Source: Silybum marianum (Eukaryota; Streptophyta; Magnoliopsida; Asterales; Asteraceae). Taken from it: a stretch of DNA of 64,000 nt. The stretch covers positions 26,376,501 through 26,440,500 of the forward strand of contig CM072541.1 of assembly GCA_036898165.1 (NCBI GenBank). Reading direction: 5' to 3'. The position numbers and the translations under genes were made by a program. The stretch's first letter is position 1; the number at the start of each line of letters is the position of its first letter. The notes beneath the pieces were generated by a model. That model was not told the DNA's origin. It made no database searches and saw only the letters and a list, made by a program, of their open reading frames with translations. Of the stretch, positions 49,301 to 59,130 are shown one piece after another.

Positions 49301-51191
49301 GGAGGATGAATATACAAAAAGAAAGATCAAAGAGAAAGCAGTTAGTTTCATACCTTTGATCACCTGACCAGTACCAAGCTCGAATTCAATTGGGTCACCC
49401 CTCTCAAAGCTGGAATCGAAAACAGTTCCATCAGTAAGTTTTCCCTGCAAAATGAGTGGCGACCAATGTCAGCTAACCTATCACATCAATGAAATATCAT
49501 GTTTATTCCCATGTAACTATCTTACAATGCAAGCACATAACACAGTACTTGTTCTCCTTCCCAATGGAATAACACAAGAGACACTACAACTAGTAATTAC
49601 TAATTACATGATACAGGTAAGAAGATGAGATACGCCCCTTGATGTATCCTTACATGAAACAAGAACCCTCTATAGATTCCTTTCCCAAAAAAAAAGAACC
49701 ATCTATAGATATTGCAACCTCATTTCTTTCCTCAATGGATCTTTTGGATATAAATCTTGGGGTTCCACATATTCTCACATGGTATCATAGCCAATATCCA
49801 CCACTCTAGGGACTCTGACACTTTGGGACAATCTATACTCGCCTAGCCCCCTCTCGACAATTTAGGAGGATAAGTGCCCGTCTAGCCTCCATTGGAGGGG
49901 CGTGTTAGAGTCCCACTTCGGCTAGACTTGAACCAATTCTCCTCTATATATGAACCTCATTTCTCTCCTCAAGGGCTTCTTTTGGAGAGTAAATATGGGG
50001 GTTCCACTTCCACATATTCTCACACATATCCCACCCTTTAACGAAAGAGAAGCAATCAAATCTGTACCATGTGTGTGAATATAACTGATCATAATTACAT
50101 CTTGTATTACACATATGAAGATATCCTATCATTCATTTACTGCTAGAATTGTGGATAACAGTAAGAAATGGACACAATAATTAAATGAGTTATAAAAAGA
50201 GGGGTGGAAATAGGAAGTTGCTGAATATATTCATTTCTCACCCGGTAATGAACTTTAATCCTATCACCTTTGTGTGCTTGAATTTCACAAGATGCTGGCT
50301 TATGCTGCAACAACAAAAAAGGAAGGTTCAGGACAGAAGAAAAGAAGGTTAAAAAAGGTTAATACCATCCATTACTCAACTTACACAAGCTCATTAAAGC
50401 AATCATACATCAAGCATGAATAGGAAAATTGTTCATGCTACTTGCCGCCACATTTGGTGAGTTGAAATCAAGATCAGTAAAAGTTGTTTCGAAATTATTT
50501 AGCTTATGTATTACCAAACTTCCAATCAATTCTTATGGTTCGACTGTGTAAATCGAATGGCGAGTGGATCTTCTTAGTTGTTTCTGATATCGAACAACTG
50601 ATTATCAATAAGTAACTACCTTACTCTCTACAGATGCACACTCGGCATAACCAATTGTTCATACCAAGAAGTTTCTAACAGAGTAACAGAGCTGAATGCT
50701 TCGCATATTACACGCCCCTAACTGGAAAACCTAAGACGTCTTCACGACTTCACGTGCTATACTAACAACAGTCCAATCAATGGAGAAAACAGAAGCTTAT
50801 CGTTCGTGATGTAATCATAAATTTCATAACTCATCATCAATTAATACAACTTACTAAAAATTGTTAACCGACATCCTTATGCGAACGAAATCAATGCATT
50901 AGAATGACAATAATAATAATAATAAGACATAAACGGCCGGAATTTTACCTTCACGCCGATCTGTAACTCCGTTACATCACCGGACTTCTTCGCGGAAACT
51001 GTTCAATTTCAGAAAGAAAACCAACTCGTCGATCAATTTACACATTTGAGAACCAGAACAAGTGATTAGAAATTTGGTAATACATGAAGTAATTTTACTG
51101 ATCTTGATTTCAACTCACCAAATGTGGCAGCAATTAGCAGAATCAATACAAAGCATCCCTTCATTGCACAGCTGAGACTCAAATTCGCCAT
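46345..51191 (-). CDS. FKBP15: FKBP15-type ER-lumen PPIase
   Basis: Single-domain peptidyl-prolyl cis-trans isomerase of 157 residues, predicted for the ER lumen. Six exons in consistent phase: 51191-51119, 50998-50949, 50304-50242, 49444-49354, 49258-49154, 46436-46345. Residues 1-26 form a signal peptide (hydrophobic CFVLILLIAATF). The FKBP fold follows, with the pocket residues conserved (Y61, F71, D72, F83, V90, I91, W94, Y117, F134). Cys47 and Cys102 are placed where secretory FKBP13-type enzymes form a disulfide. The C-terminus is KNEL, a KDEL-like retention signal. The last exon lies 2.7 kb from the rest, behind an intron full of repeats; its phase and the continuous motif IPGGATLIFDTELV prove it belongs. 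An ER-stress element lies just upstream. It is a neighbour of FKBP62 on the same strand. Confidence 0.95.
46437..49153 (-). other. 2.7-kb repeat-filled intron 5 of FKBP15
   Basis: GT donor at 49153-49152 and AG acceptor at 46438-46437 on the minus strand. It contains nested SINEs (47259-47540) and two Tourist/hAT-like repeats (about 47689-48000 and 48128-48510) sharing 'gaattggatttcattccaatcc'-like ends. A 131-codon open frame at 48377-48772 starts inside a repeat and has no recognisable domain, so I do not call it a gene. Confidence 0.75.
47259..47540 (+). mobile_element. Nested tRNA-derived SINEs in FKBP15 intron 5
   Basis: The outer SINE head has box A (TAGCTTAGTTGG, near 47266) and box B (GGGTTCGATTC, near 47319). 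A second SINE occupies 47351-47521, with its own box B (GGTTCGAATCC, 47398-47408), shared family blocks and an A-rich tail. The 11-bp AGCCTCAGTCG lies on both sides of the inner copy (47340-47350 and 47522-47532). The outer copy then resumes and ends in its own A-run near 47546. The inner copy matches 18821-18974. Confidence 0.75.
49700..50024 (+). mobile_element. TRIM retrotransposon in FKBP15 intron 3
   Basis: The right LTR is 49903-50024, 122 bp, starting TGTTAGAGTCCCAC and ending TTCTCACA. The left LTR survives only as its 3' part (about 49700-49779, ending in the same TTCTCACA). A primer-binding site TGGTATCATAGCCA (49780-49793) follows, one base from the usual complement of initiator tRNA-Met. 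A purine tract (GGAGGGG) lies just before the right LTR. The internal region is about 110 bp with no coding capacity, as expected for a TRIM. Confidence 0.75.
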
Positions 51192-51272
51192 TTTTCTGCG
51201 AGCTTGTGAGATCATTCATCGATTCCGGCTTCCGTTTTGTTGCATATCTGTGAAGCTGGTGACGAGGACCAG

Positions 51273-51294
51273 CCAATCATGTATCGCCACGTCA
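51273..51294 (-). promoter_or_regulatory. ER stress response element (ERSE-I plus UPRE-like)
   Basis: CCAAT (51273-51277), exactly nine bases, then CCACG (51287-51291) give a perfect ERSE-I. The CCACG overlaps TGACGTGG on the minus strand (51287-51294), a UPRE-like ACGT core. It sits about 85-100 bp upstream of the FKBP15 start codon. In plants bZIP28/bZIP60 with NF-Y bind such sites; their binding here is inference. Confidence 0.75.
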
Positions 51295-51324
51295 TATTTG
51301 AGAAAAAAATAGGGTTTTGGATTA

Positions 51325-52048
51325 GGGAAAAGTAAAAAAAAAAAAAATCAATAAACTATCCCATTTAAAATGGTTAAGTCCTTAAACTAATTTTTTGATT
51401 GAAAAAATCCTTAAACTTTCTTATTTTGAATGATTAAGTACCTGAACTTTCTCATTTTGAATGATTAAGTCCTTAAAAAGAAAATTAATAAATAAACCAT
51501 CGATCTTTTTTAAAAATTAGTTACCGACATATTTTTTTAAAATAAGTTATTTGTAACTCACTCAAAAAGTTTTTAAGTAAAATAAACTTAAATCGGTTTT
51601 TCCGTTTCAAAAACCCTATGCAATTAAAACCCCTAACAAACAATTGTATCGCTCCCCCTCGTCACTTCACATTACCTCAATTTTGTCTGCTTTTCATTTC
51701 GCTTAGCACGTTGTTGGCTCCTGCCATCTATCTTCCCCTTTTTTATCCTTTTTTTATCCATCATAAGAGGGATAATTAAAAGATAACCGGTTAAAGATAA
51801 TTTATTTATGTTTAAAAGTTGTAAGTAATCAATTTTTAAAAATTCGATGGTTTAATTTTCTTGAAAAAAAATTCAGGGACTTAATCATTCAAAATAAGAA
51901 AGTTTAATGATTTTTTCATTTAAAAAATAGTTCACGGACTTAATCATTTAAAATGAGAAAGTTTAATGGTTTTTTCATTCAAAAAAATAGTTTAAGAACT
52001 TAACCATTCAAAATAGGATAGTTTGTTGGGTTTTTTCAAACATTTCCC
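51325..52048. mobile_element. Mutator-like element abutting the FKBP15 promoter
   Basis: A 724-bp element with ends GGGAAAAGTAAAAAA and, inward from the right, GGGAAATGTTTGAAAA. The perfect 9-bp duplication TTTGGATTA flanks it (51316-51324 and 52049-52057). Long inverted arms contain 'ataaactatccca', 'atggttaagtcctt' and their complements. Its near edge is about 30 bp from the ERSE. Confidence 0.82.
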
Positions 52049-52099
52049 TTTGGATTACTGTGAAATAACTTGAAGCACTTCGTCCTGATGAAATAACAA

Positions 52100-52840
52100 T
52101 TTGCTGTGAATTAATCTTGCACACCCTTATTTAGTCCGATACATAGGTAGTCTTCCACATTTTATTTCAAAATAGTCCTACACAAAATCATCGAGAAAAA
52201 TACTAGTTTTGGGATTTTGGCCCGTCTGTTGAGTTAGTGATGGCGATTTTCAAATCTTTTGGCGTATAAGTTGTTGAGCATCTCCAATAGCTTCTTTAAA
52301 ATATAGAAAATAAGGATTTTGAACAATTTTTTGTTTTAACAACTTCTCCAAAATGGAGAATTAAAGTATGAGAGAGGTTGCAAAGATCTCTAAGAAATCT
52401 CCAAAAATGATTACCATGAGAGAGACATTTATCTATTATGTTTCACTAATAAAAAAATTGAAATAACATTTTTTTACATCTGTGTTTCCGATGTTGTTTT
52501 AGGTACGTAATGTTAGGGGGAGCATCGGTTAGATCGGGCGGGTTTTGGTTAGTAATCATGAAACCCAATCAGTTTTCGTGGTGATATTTCATGACCTGAC
52601 CATTTAGGTTTTGGGTGGTGGGTAGTTCAGGTAGGGCGGGTTCGGTGGGCTTTTATGAAAGTTTGCTACCGTCTAGTCACGTACCAAATCACAAAAACCA
52701 TATCTGATGTCCTGTATGTGAATCACAAAACTAGTGGTGGGTTCGTTGTGCAATTGTGAGTGACTACTTATAAGTCACAAAAAATCATAGATCACAAAAA
52801 TCATGATTGTGTACTCACTGATCTCAAAAATGAATTAAGT
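52100..52840. other. Intergenic with repeat remnants
   Basis: Contains a 'catctccaatagcttcttta' MITE fragment near 52270-52460 and a 'cgggcggg' repeat fragment near 52530-52640. No gene. Confidence 0.4.
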
Positions 52841-52846
52841 GATTAA

Positions 52847-53219
52847 GAGCATCTCCATAATTTTCTTCAAAATGGAAAATGAAACATCAAAATCTCTAAA
52901 AGGTATTGCATTCAATTCCAACAGCATCTTTATTTTGAAGATTAAAAAATTTATTATATTATTAAAATATTTTATATTTCTAATAAAATATTATTTATCC
53001 CATCTAAAATTTAATTTTAATTTTTTTATTGGAGGAATATAATATAAAAAAATTATCGCTCATGGTAATAATTTTTTGAGATATCTCCAAATTTGGAGAT
53101 TTTTACAATCTCTTTCATGTTTTCTCCATTTTGGAGAAAGTTTTGGAGATGCTATTAGAGAAAAAAAATTGTTCGAAATCTCTATTTTCTCCGTTTTAGA
53201 GATGCTGTTGGAGATGCTC
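52847..53219. mobile_element. GAGCATCTCC-type PIF/Harbinger MITE
   Basis: Ends GAGCATCTCCATAATTTTCT and, inward from the right, GAGCATCTCCAACAGCATCT. TAA flanks both sides (52844-52846 and 53220-53222). The interior has mirrored 'tttggagat' motifs. Confidence 0.75.
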
Positions 53220-53399
53220 TAACTATGCAGAACAACAAACAAGAATTGGCTAAAAAGTTCGGGTATTCAGGCGGGTTTGGGTGCCTATTATGCAAACCCA
53301 ACTTGAACCCTACAATCTTACAAAAAGTTCGGATATCTGGTTTCAGGTATTATATATAATCGGGTATTGGTTTTTAACATGTGTCCAAACACAAGCAAG

Positions 53400-54640
53400 T
53401 TTTAAGCGTTCGTCTACGATACACTTACCACAAGAGCACCACCTACACTTAACTTAGTGGGTTATGTTTTTGGTCATCAAAATAGATTGTTGGTAAGTGT
53501 CTTTTACCCAGTAAGCACTTAACGAGTACACGTACGAGTCTTCTCCGTCACTTACCGTATAAGATTCTTGGTTCTTGTTATACCTCTTACAGAGTAAGTA
53601 ACTAGCTCCTTGTCATGCTTGCCCGAAAGGTGAGTGTTGCCCAATAAACGTTTATCGTCAAACAGCCTCTTAGCAAACATCCAATCGTTTTCTATTATTT
53701 TATGCATTTAACCATTTCCTTTTTTATAGGTACTTTTTGCCATTAATAATTAAAGTTTCCAATAAGCTTGAGTTACTGGTTCGATTCTTGATTTAAAAAA
53801 TCAGTTGTTAATAATCGGGTTTGAAATCATAATCCAACTAGATTTATTTCCTTATTTAGACGAATGTAAACGAATATAAATGAACGGTCGTTATCAAACT
53901 AACAAAATAAAAATCATGTTCATGGGTTTCTCACAACTTTGGCATAGTGGGCCCTCAGGGATAACGGACTATTAACTCACTGGGTATCATTCATTAATAA
54001 ATAATTAAACATAGTGGTGTATAAAAACCATCAAATCTCTCAATCCAACACGTTAAACCGTCAATTACGAGGGTTGAAATTGGGTTGACCTACCTCAAAA
54101 CTCAACCCAACCTGCCACTAATTAATATATGTATACATAGTGAGTCATTTAAGGGAGAACTCGGTTGTTTGTGATAATTATGAGATCCAATTTCAACTGC
54201 AGATTATTAATAATTAACGACTATTACTAAAATTATTAATTATGGTAACTATACATTAATTTTTTTAAAAATCCAAATTTATGAATAATATTTAATGGTA
54301 AATTAGTTTTTGGTAATTATAAAAAAATATTAATTTTGGTAATCATTCTCTGTCTTCTATCTTCTCTCCTTTCGGAAAATCTTACTCCAATTAATCAAAC
54401 TTATTCCGATGTACACCACTGTGATATCGTTGACATACCCAAAAACTTGACACAAACCGATAATGATACACATTGTGATACCCAATAATACCTACTATGA
54501 TACCCATGTGATATCTACTGTCATACACAATGGATCGAGACCAGATCCTTACATACTGTAAAACAACACGAACAAATTAAGAACATATAAATTTCAAAAA
54601 GAATAAAATTGTTTAAGTCAAATTTTAAACAACAAGAGAG
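53400..54640. other. Intergenic with degenerate PIF MITE
   Basis: The stretch 53400-53680 keeps scattered motifs of the GGGGCCGTTTAC family ('gtaagtgtcttttaccc', 'cttaccgtataagattcttgg', 'aaacagcctcttag'). The rest is AT-rich without genes. Confidence 0.4.
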
Positions 54641-54659
54641 TTAGAAGTAGTAAGATCTA

Positions 54660-54831
54660 GACGGGAGTGACACGTTTCATATTCAAACTGAACAATAATA
54701 AAAAATATTCAGACTGAATGTAGTGTTATTCAGACTAAAAAATACTATATTTAGTCTGAATATAACACGTGTCGCGCTCTCCCTTGTTTTCGTGTTCACA
54801 ATCAAATTTGAGTTCTTATTTGAACCGACAT
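54660..54831. mobile_element. TA-microsatellite MITE family 2, copy 2
   Basis: The right part carries 'acacgtgtcgcgctctccc' and 'aatttgagttcttatttga' next to a (TA)n run (54832-54852). 'ttcagactgaat' palindromes fill the centre. The left end is eroded. Confidence 0.5.
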
Positions 54832-55222
54832 ATACATATATATATATATATAGGGGAGATTTAAAATACAACTCAAACAATTTGTAAAAATCGTACAAAC
54901 TTCATGGTTTCATTGTTTTTTTGAATAATTTTTTTCATGAAAGTGTTTAATATGATGAAATAGTTTCATATAATTATTTTCTTTATGAAATTATTTCACA
55001 TATATTTTGTTTCTATATGAAAATGAAATTGTTTCATGTATTTTTCATTTTGATAAATCTTGTATCATATATATTCTTGATTAATCCACTTTCATGTGTT
55101 CTTGATGAAACTTTTTCATATATTATTGACTAATCATCCTTCATAATTAGAAAAAAGTGAAAAAAAAGGATTGGTTGAATGAAGTTTGTACGAATTGCAT
55201 GGTTTGTAACGGATATCTCTCC

Positions 55223-55260
<38 letters not shown>

Positions 55261-55261
<1 letters not shown>

Positions 55262-55447
55262 GAAAATTCAAATGCGAACTCAAATTTGGTTGTGAACGTG
55301 AGGACAAATGAGAGCGCAATACGTGTCTGAATTTGTATTATTCCAACTAAATATTTTCTTCATTATTCGGTCTGAATACAACACGTGTCGTGCTCTCATT
55401 TGTTCTCACGTTCACAACCAAATTTGAGTTCTCATTTGAATCCGTCA
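55261..55447. mobile_element. TA-microsatellite MITE family 2, copy 3
   Basis: Inverted arms 'aaattcaaatgcgaactcaa' with 'gttgtgaacgtgaggaca', and 'gttctcacgttcacaac' with 'gagttctcatttgaat'. It lies between a (TA)n(GA)n tract (55225-55260) and a (TA)n tract (55448-55470). Confidence 0.7.
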
Positions 55448-55477
55448 ATATATATATATATATAATATATACCTACA

Positions 55478-55933
55478 GAGGCGGGTTCAAAGACCAACTC
55501 AAATTTGGTTGTGAATGTGAGAACAAAGAAGAGTGCGACATGTGTCCCATTTAGTCTGAATATAATTTAGACTAATTAAATGTTGTATTATTTACACTTG
55601 ATGTGTGTTATCTAAGGGAGAATGTAAAGATGAGTTAAATAAATATAAAAAAATAAAAATTTGATTTGGTTTACAATCTCATTGGACTATTGGAGGGACA
55701 GGAATGACGGATTTTAGGATATTTGATTTTCATTGGGTTGATGGAGTTGTTGAACACGTGTCTTATTCAGACTGAATGTATGTTGTTCATACTGAATAAT
55801 GTATGAATTTACATTCGTTATTCATACCGAATGTCCATCATTAATTATTCAAATTATATGAGACACATGTCGTGCTCTCCCCTTTGTCCTTACGTTCACA
55901 ACCAAATTTGAGTTCACACTTGAACCCGTCAAC
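55478..55933. mobile_element. TA-microsatellite MITE family 2, copy 4 (long)
   Basis: Ends 'gaggcgggttcaaagacca' and 'cacttgaacccgtcaacc', with inner 'aatttggttgtgaatgtgag' and 'acgttcacaaccaaattt'. The 456-bp interior includes unrelated sequence, making it the longest copy of the family. Confidence 0.6.
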
Positions 55934-56569
55934 CCTATTAGATAAAATATTAAATATATAAGTTTTGTAAAATAATTTTTGAAAATCGGATAGAATTACG
56001 AATAAAATGTAAAAAAATAATAGATCGTATTGGAGTTGAAAACTGGATAGGTATAAAAAAATTATTTTTCAATAAAGATTGAATTAAGTGTCATAATTAA
56101 GTTAAATTGTAGAAATATCATAAATCATCCGACCGGATCCAACCCAACTCAATCAAACCCATTTAGAATTTATAAAAATCACATGTCCTAAATTTACATG
56201 TCTTGTTCCTGTCCTACCAATGAAATTAAAACAGATTAGCTTTTCATTTACTTTAAATTTATTTTTATTTCCTATCTCTACTTACATGTATTCATATAAT
56301 TGGTGAACATGGATGGGACATTGAAAATTTGGGGCAGGTGATTTTCATCCGTATAGAACCACTTGGATTCAATAACAGTGCGACTACAAGTCAGATTCAT
56401 TTAGAACCACTTGATGTCGTTAACAACCCTTATCGTGGTGGCTTTCTTTCTCACCATTGGATTTGTATTTACTGGTGTAGATTGATGGTCTACATAAACA
56501 GCCCTTTTAATTTCTTAGAAAACAGCAAAAGATATCGACTTTAATTCCGATCAATTAACAAACATCTCC

Positions 56570-58018
56570 ATGGCCGCCGGAAAAAATGGCGATCTTCATC
56601 TGGTTATGTTTCCTTTCTTGGCATTTGGTCACATTAATCCCTTTATTCAGCTTTCAAATAAGCTATCATCATATCCAGGTGTCAAGATTTCTTTCTTAAC
56701 CGCCACCCCGAATGTCCGCCGTGTGAAATCCATACTCAACCCCACCATTGAAATCGTCTCTTTCACTCTGCCGCCGGTCGCCGGACTTCCTCCGGGGATT
56801 GGAAGCACCAACGACACCTCCCCAGCCACCTTTGAACTTCTGAAAGTTGCTTTAAGTCTCATGCAACCACAGATGAAGACGTTGTTAAAAGATCTTAAAC
56901 CTCATTTCGTTTTCTTCGACTTTGCTCAACCATGGGTACCATCAATGGCGTCTGATCTCAACATCAAAACCATCTTTTTCTCCTCCGTCTTGACGATTGC
57001 CTCCGCGTATGCCGCCGCGTATATTTCCGTTCAAACGATCGATCTAACTGTAGAAGAAATCAAGATACCACCACCGGGGTTCCCAACAACCATCGATCTA
57101 AAGACGTTCGAAGCTCTAGATTTCCAGTACGTATTCAAAAGCTTCCATGGCACTCCAAGTCTCTTCAACTGTTTGATGAAATGCTTCAATGAATGCGACG
57201 TGGTTCTCGTCAAATCGTGTAGAGAAATGGAAGGACCATACATTGATTACCTCAGCAAACAGCTCGGAAAACAAATTCACCTAATCGGTCCGGTGGTTCC
57301 TGAACCAAATTCCGGCGAACTTGAACAAAAATGGGCCAACTGGTTAAGCCAATTCCCACCCAAATCGGTTATCTATTGTTGCTGTGGAAGTGAGGCTTAT
57401 TTGACCGACGATCAGATTAAAGAGCTAGCTTTAGGGTTAGAACTCACTGGATTTCCATTCTTGCTCGCTTTAAATTTTCCGGCGAACGTCGATGGGTCGG
57501 AAGAACTGAAACGGACACTTCCAGAAGGGTTTACGGAAAGGATAAAGGAAAGAGGTGTGATTCATTCAGGGTGGGTGCAACAACGTCACATTCTGGCGCA
57601 CATTAGCGTTGGGTGCTTTCTCACCCATGTGGGTTTCGGCTCGTTGGTGGAAGGGCTGGTTAACGACTGTCTGTTAGTGATGCTGCCATTGAAGGCAGAT
57701 CAGTTTATGAACACAAAGCTTCTGGCATTCGATTTGAAGGTTGGAGTGGAAGTAAATCGAAGAGATGAAGATGGGTATTTCACCAAAGAAGATATCAATG
57801 AAGTTGTGAGAAGGGTTATGATGACAGATGTTGAAGATGAAGATGGTAAATCCATAAGAGAGAATCACAAGAAATGGAAGGAGTTTCTGCAGAATAATGA
57901 GATACAGAAAGGTTATGTAAAAGATTTTGGTGGAGAACATGAAGGCTCTTTCCCATGGATAAATAAATATCTAGTGTACTATCATGATGATGAAATATAT
58001 ATACATATATATATATAG
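56570..58018 (+). CDS. UGT79-like glycoside glycosyltransferase
   Basis: Cytosolic family-1 glycosyltransferase of 482 residues that transfers a sugar from a UDP-sugar to a small molecule. Intronless; start at ATG in the context ctccATGGCC. The catalytic dyad is H21 (in AFGHINPF) with D117 (in FFDFAQPW). The PSPG donor-binding box spans 335-378. It keeps W335, H353, S358, E361, D377 and Q378, but reads HVGFGS where most plant UGTs have HCGWNS. The F/G pair and the GWVQQ opening are typical of the UGT79 lineage of sugar-on-sugar enzymes (anthocyanin and flavonoid glycoside modification); the Val in place of Cys is unusual. Substrate unknown. The last residues (about EIYIHIYI) are encoded by a TA microsatellite at the edge of a foldback element. 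It stands alone, with no second UGT in the window. Confidence 0.93.
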   Translation: MAAGKNGDLHLVMFPFLAFGHINPFIQLSNKLSSYPGVKISFLTATPNVRRVKSILNPTIEIVSFTLPPVAGLPPGIGSTNDTSPATFELLKVALSLMQPQMKTLLKDLKPHFVFFDFAQPWVPSMASDLNIKTIFFSSVLTIASAYAAAYISVQTIDLTVEEIKIPPPGFPTTIDLKTFEALDFQYVFKSFHGTPSLFNCLMKCFNECDVVLVKSCREMEGPYIDYLSKQLGKQIHLIGPVVPEPNSGELEQKWANWLSQFPPKSVIYCCCGSEAYLTDDQIKELALGLELTGFPFLLALNFPANVDGSEELKRTLPEGFTERIKERGVIHSGWVQQRHILAHISVGCFLTHVGFGSLVEGLVNDCLLVMLPLKADQFMNTKLLAFDLKVGVEVNRRDEDGYFTKEDINEVVRRVMMTDVEDEDGKSIRENHKKWKEFLQNNEIQKGYVKDFGGEHEGSFPWINKYLVYYHDDEIYIHIYI

Positions 58019-58470
58019 GGTTTTATGTGAGAAGTGAAGTTACGGTGAGAATGGATCTCAAACATTGAGGCATATTAAGATGAGACGTACCGAGATGAGA
58101 TACATCAAGACGCACCGGATCAAACCCGTATCAAACACGATTCATTGGTAAGTTTGAGATTAAAAGTGATCAAGGATCAAGATCCCTTCTTACGTTTCTC
58201 GCCTTAACTTCACTTCTCACGTGATCTCACATGATCTCATGCGGGCATGAGATCACGTGAGAAGTGAAGTTAAGGCGAGAAACGTAAGAAGAGATCTTGA
58301 CCCTTGATCACCTTTTAATTTCAAATCCACCCATGAACCGTGCTTGATACGATCATCAATCCGGTGCATCTCGGTATATCTCATTTTGGTGTATTTAATG
58401 GTGGAGATCCCTTCTTACCTTTCTCACCATATATAACTTCATTTCTCACCTAAATTCAACCCTGTATATA
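58012..58470. mobile_element. Large foldback (palindromic) element
   Basis: Nested inverted repeats. The inner arms 58152-58243 and 58244-58332 are nearly identical reverse complements except for a few mismatches and a 10-bp duplication (catgatctca) near the centre. The outer parts (58018-58150 and 58335-58467) are also inverted ('gtgagaagtgaagtta' against 'taacttcatttctcac'). TA runs flank both sides (57994-58017 and 58466-58481). No coding capacity. Confidence 0.75.
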
Positions 58471-58488
58471 TATATATATATCATTTTA

Positions 58489-58612
58489 GGGGAGGGATTA
58501 TACAAGAACACTTATTCTTTAGAAGAACAAAAGAACACTTTATGGACCACATATGATATAGTCCACAAGATGTCCTTTTTCCTTTAAATTTCTTATTTAA
58601 ACCTTCCTCTCT
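58489..58612. mobile_element. TA-microsatellite MITE family 1, copy 5
   Basis: Starts 'ggggagggattatacaagaa', contains 'ggaccacatatgatat' and 'agtccaca', and ends 'ttaaaccttcctctc'. It directly follows the TA tract that ends the palindrome at 58012-58470. Confidence 0.6.
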
Positions 58613-58825
58613 CATTTTATTTATGCATCTATCTAAACATATCCAATCCCACCATGCCACATGTGTAATGAGGGTTTTAGATATTAATAAAAGGAAAATT
58701 TGTATTTTAATGTTTTTGTGATTATATATCGTTGAATTTTATAAATCTTATTATTTCGGTTCATGTGATTTACAACTTTTTACGATTCTGGTCCCTTTGT
58801 ATTTAAAAAAGATGGAGGCCTGGGG

Positions 58826-58888
58826 GATTAAGTTAAGAGTATGATAATATGAGAAGAGATGATTTACATACAAGTGATGCACATAACA
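58826..58888 (+). repeat. Direct repeat, left copy
   Basis: Runs from 'gattaagttaagagtatgat' to 'caagtgatgcacataaca'. It matches 61397-61472 except for an 11-12 bp deletion and a few substitutions. The transposon-derived block 58888-61387 separates the two copies. Confidence 0.75.
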
Positions 58889-59029
58889 TGTGTTTGGTTC
58901 GCAGAATGGAATTCGATGGAATTGGAATCTATCAAATGAATTGAAATGAAATTTAATGGAATTTGACCGCAAGTTTGGTTGATTGGAACTGCAATGAAAT
59001 CTCATAAAAAATAGAAATATGCATTTATC

Positions 59030-59130
59030 GGGGGTGGGGGTGGCGGTGGGGTGGCGGTAGCGGTAGCGGTGGGTAGGGGTGGGGTGGCGGTAGCGGTGGG
59101 TAGGGGTGGGGTGGCGGTAGCGGTGGGGAG
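59030..59130 (+). repeat. GC-rich minisatellite
   Basis: Three imperfect copies of a unit with core 'ggggtggcggtagcggtggg'. In the reverse frame this gives a meaningless Thr/Pro/Ala repeat, which is why open frames appear there. Confidence 0.75.

Noticed and set aside
56329..56544. 71-codon frame just upstream of the UGT
   Set aside because: No conserved motif, a different frame from the UGT and probable promoter/leader sequence.
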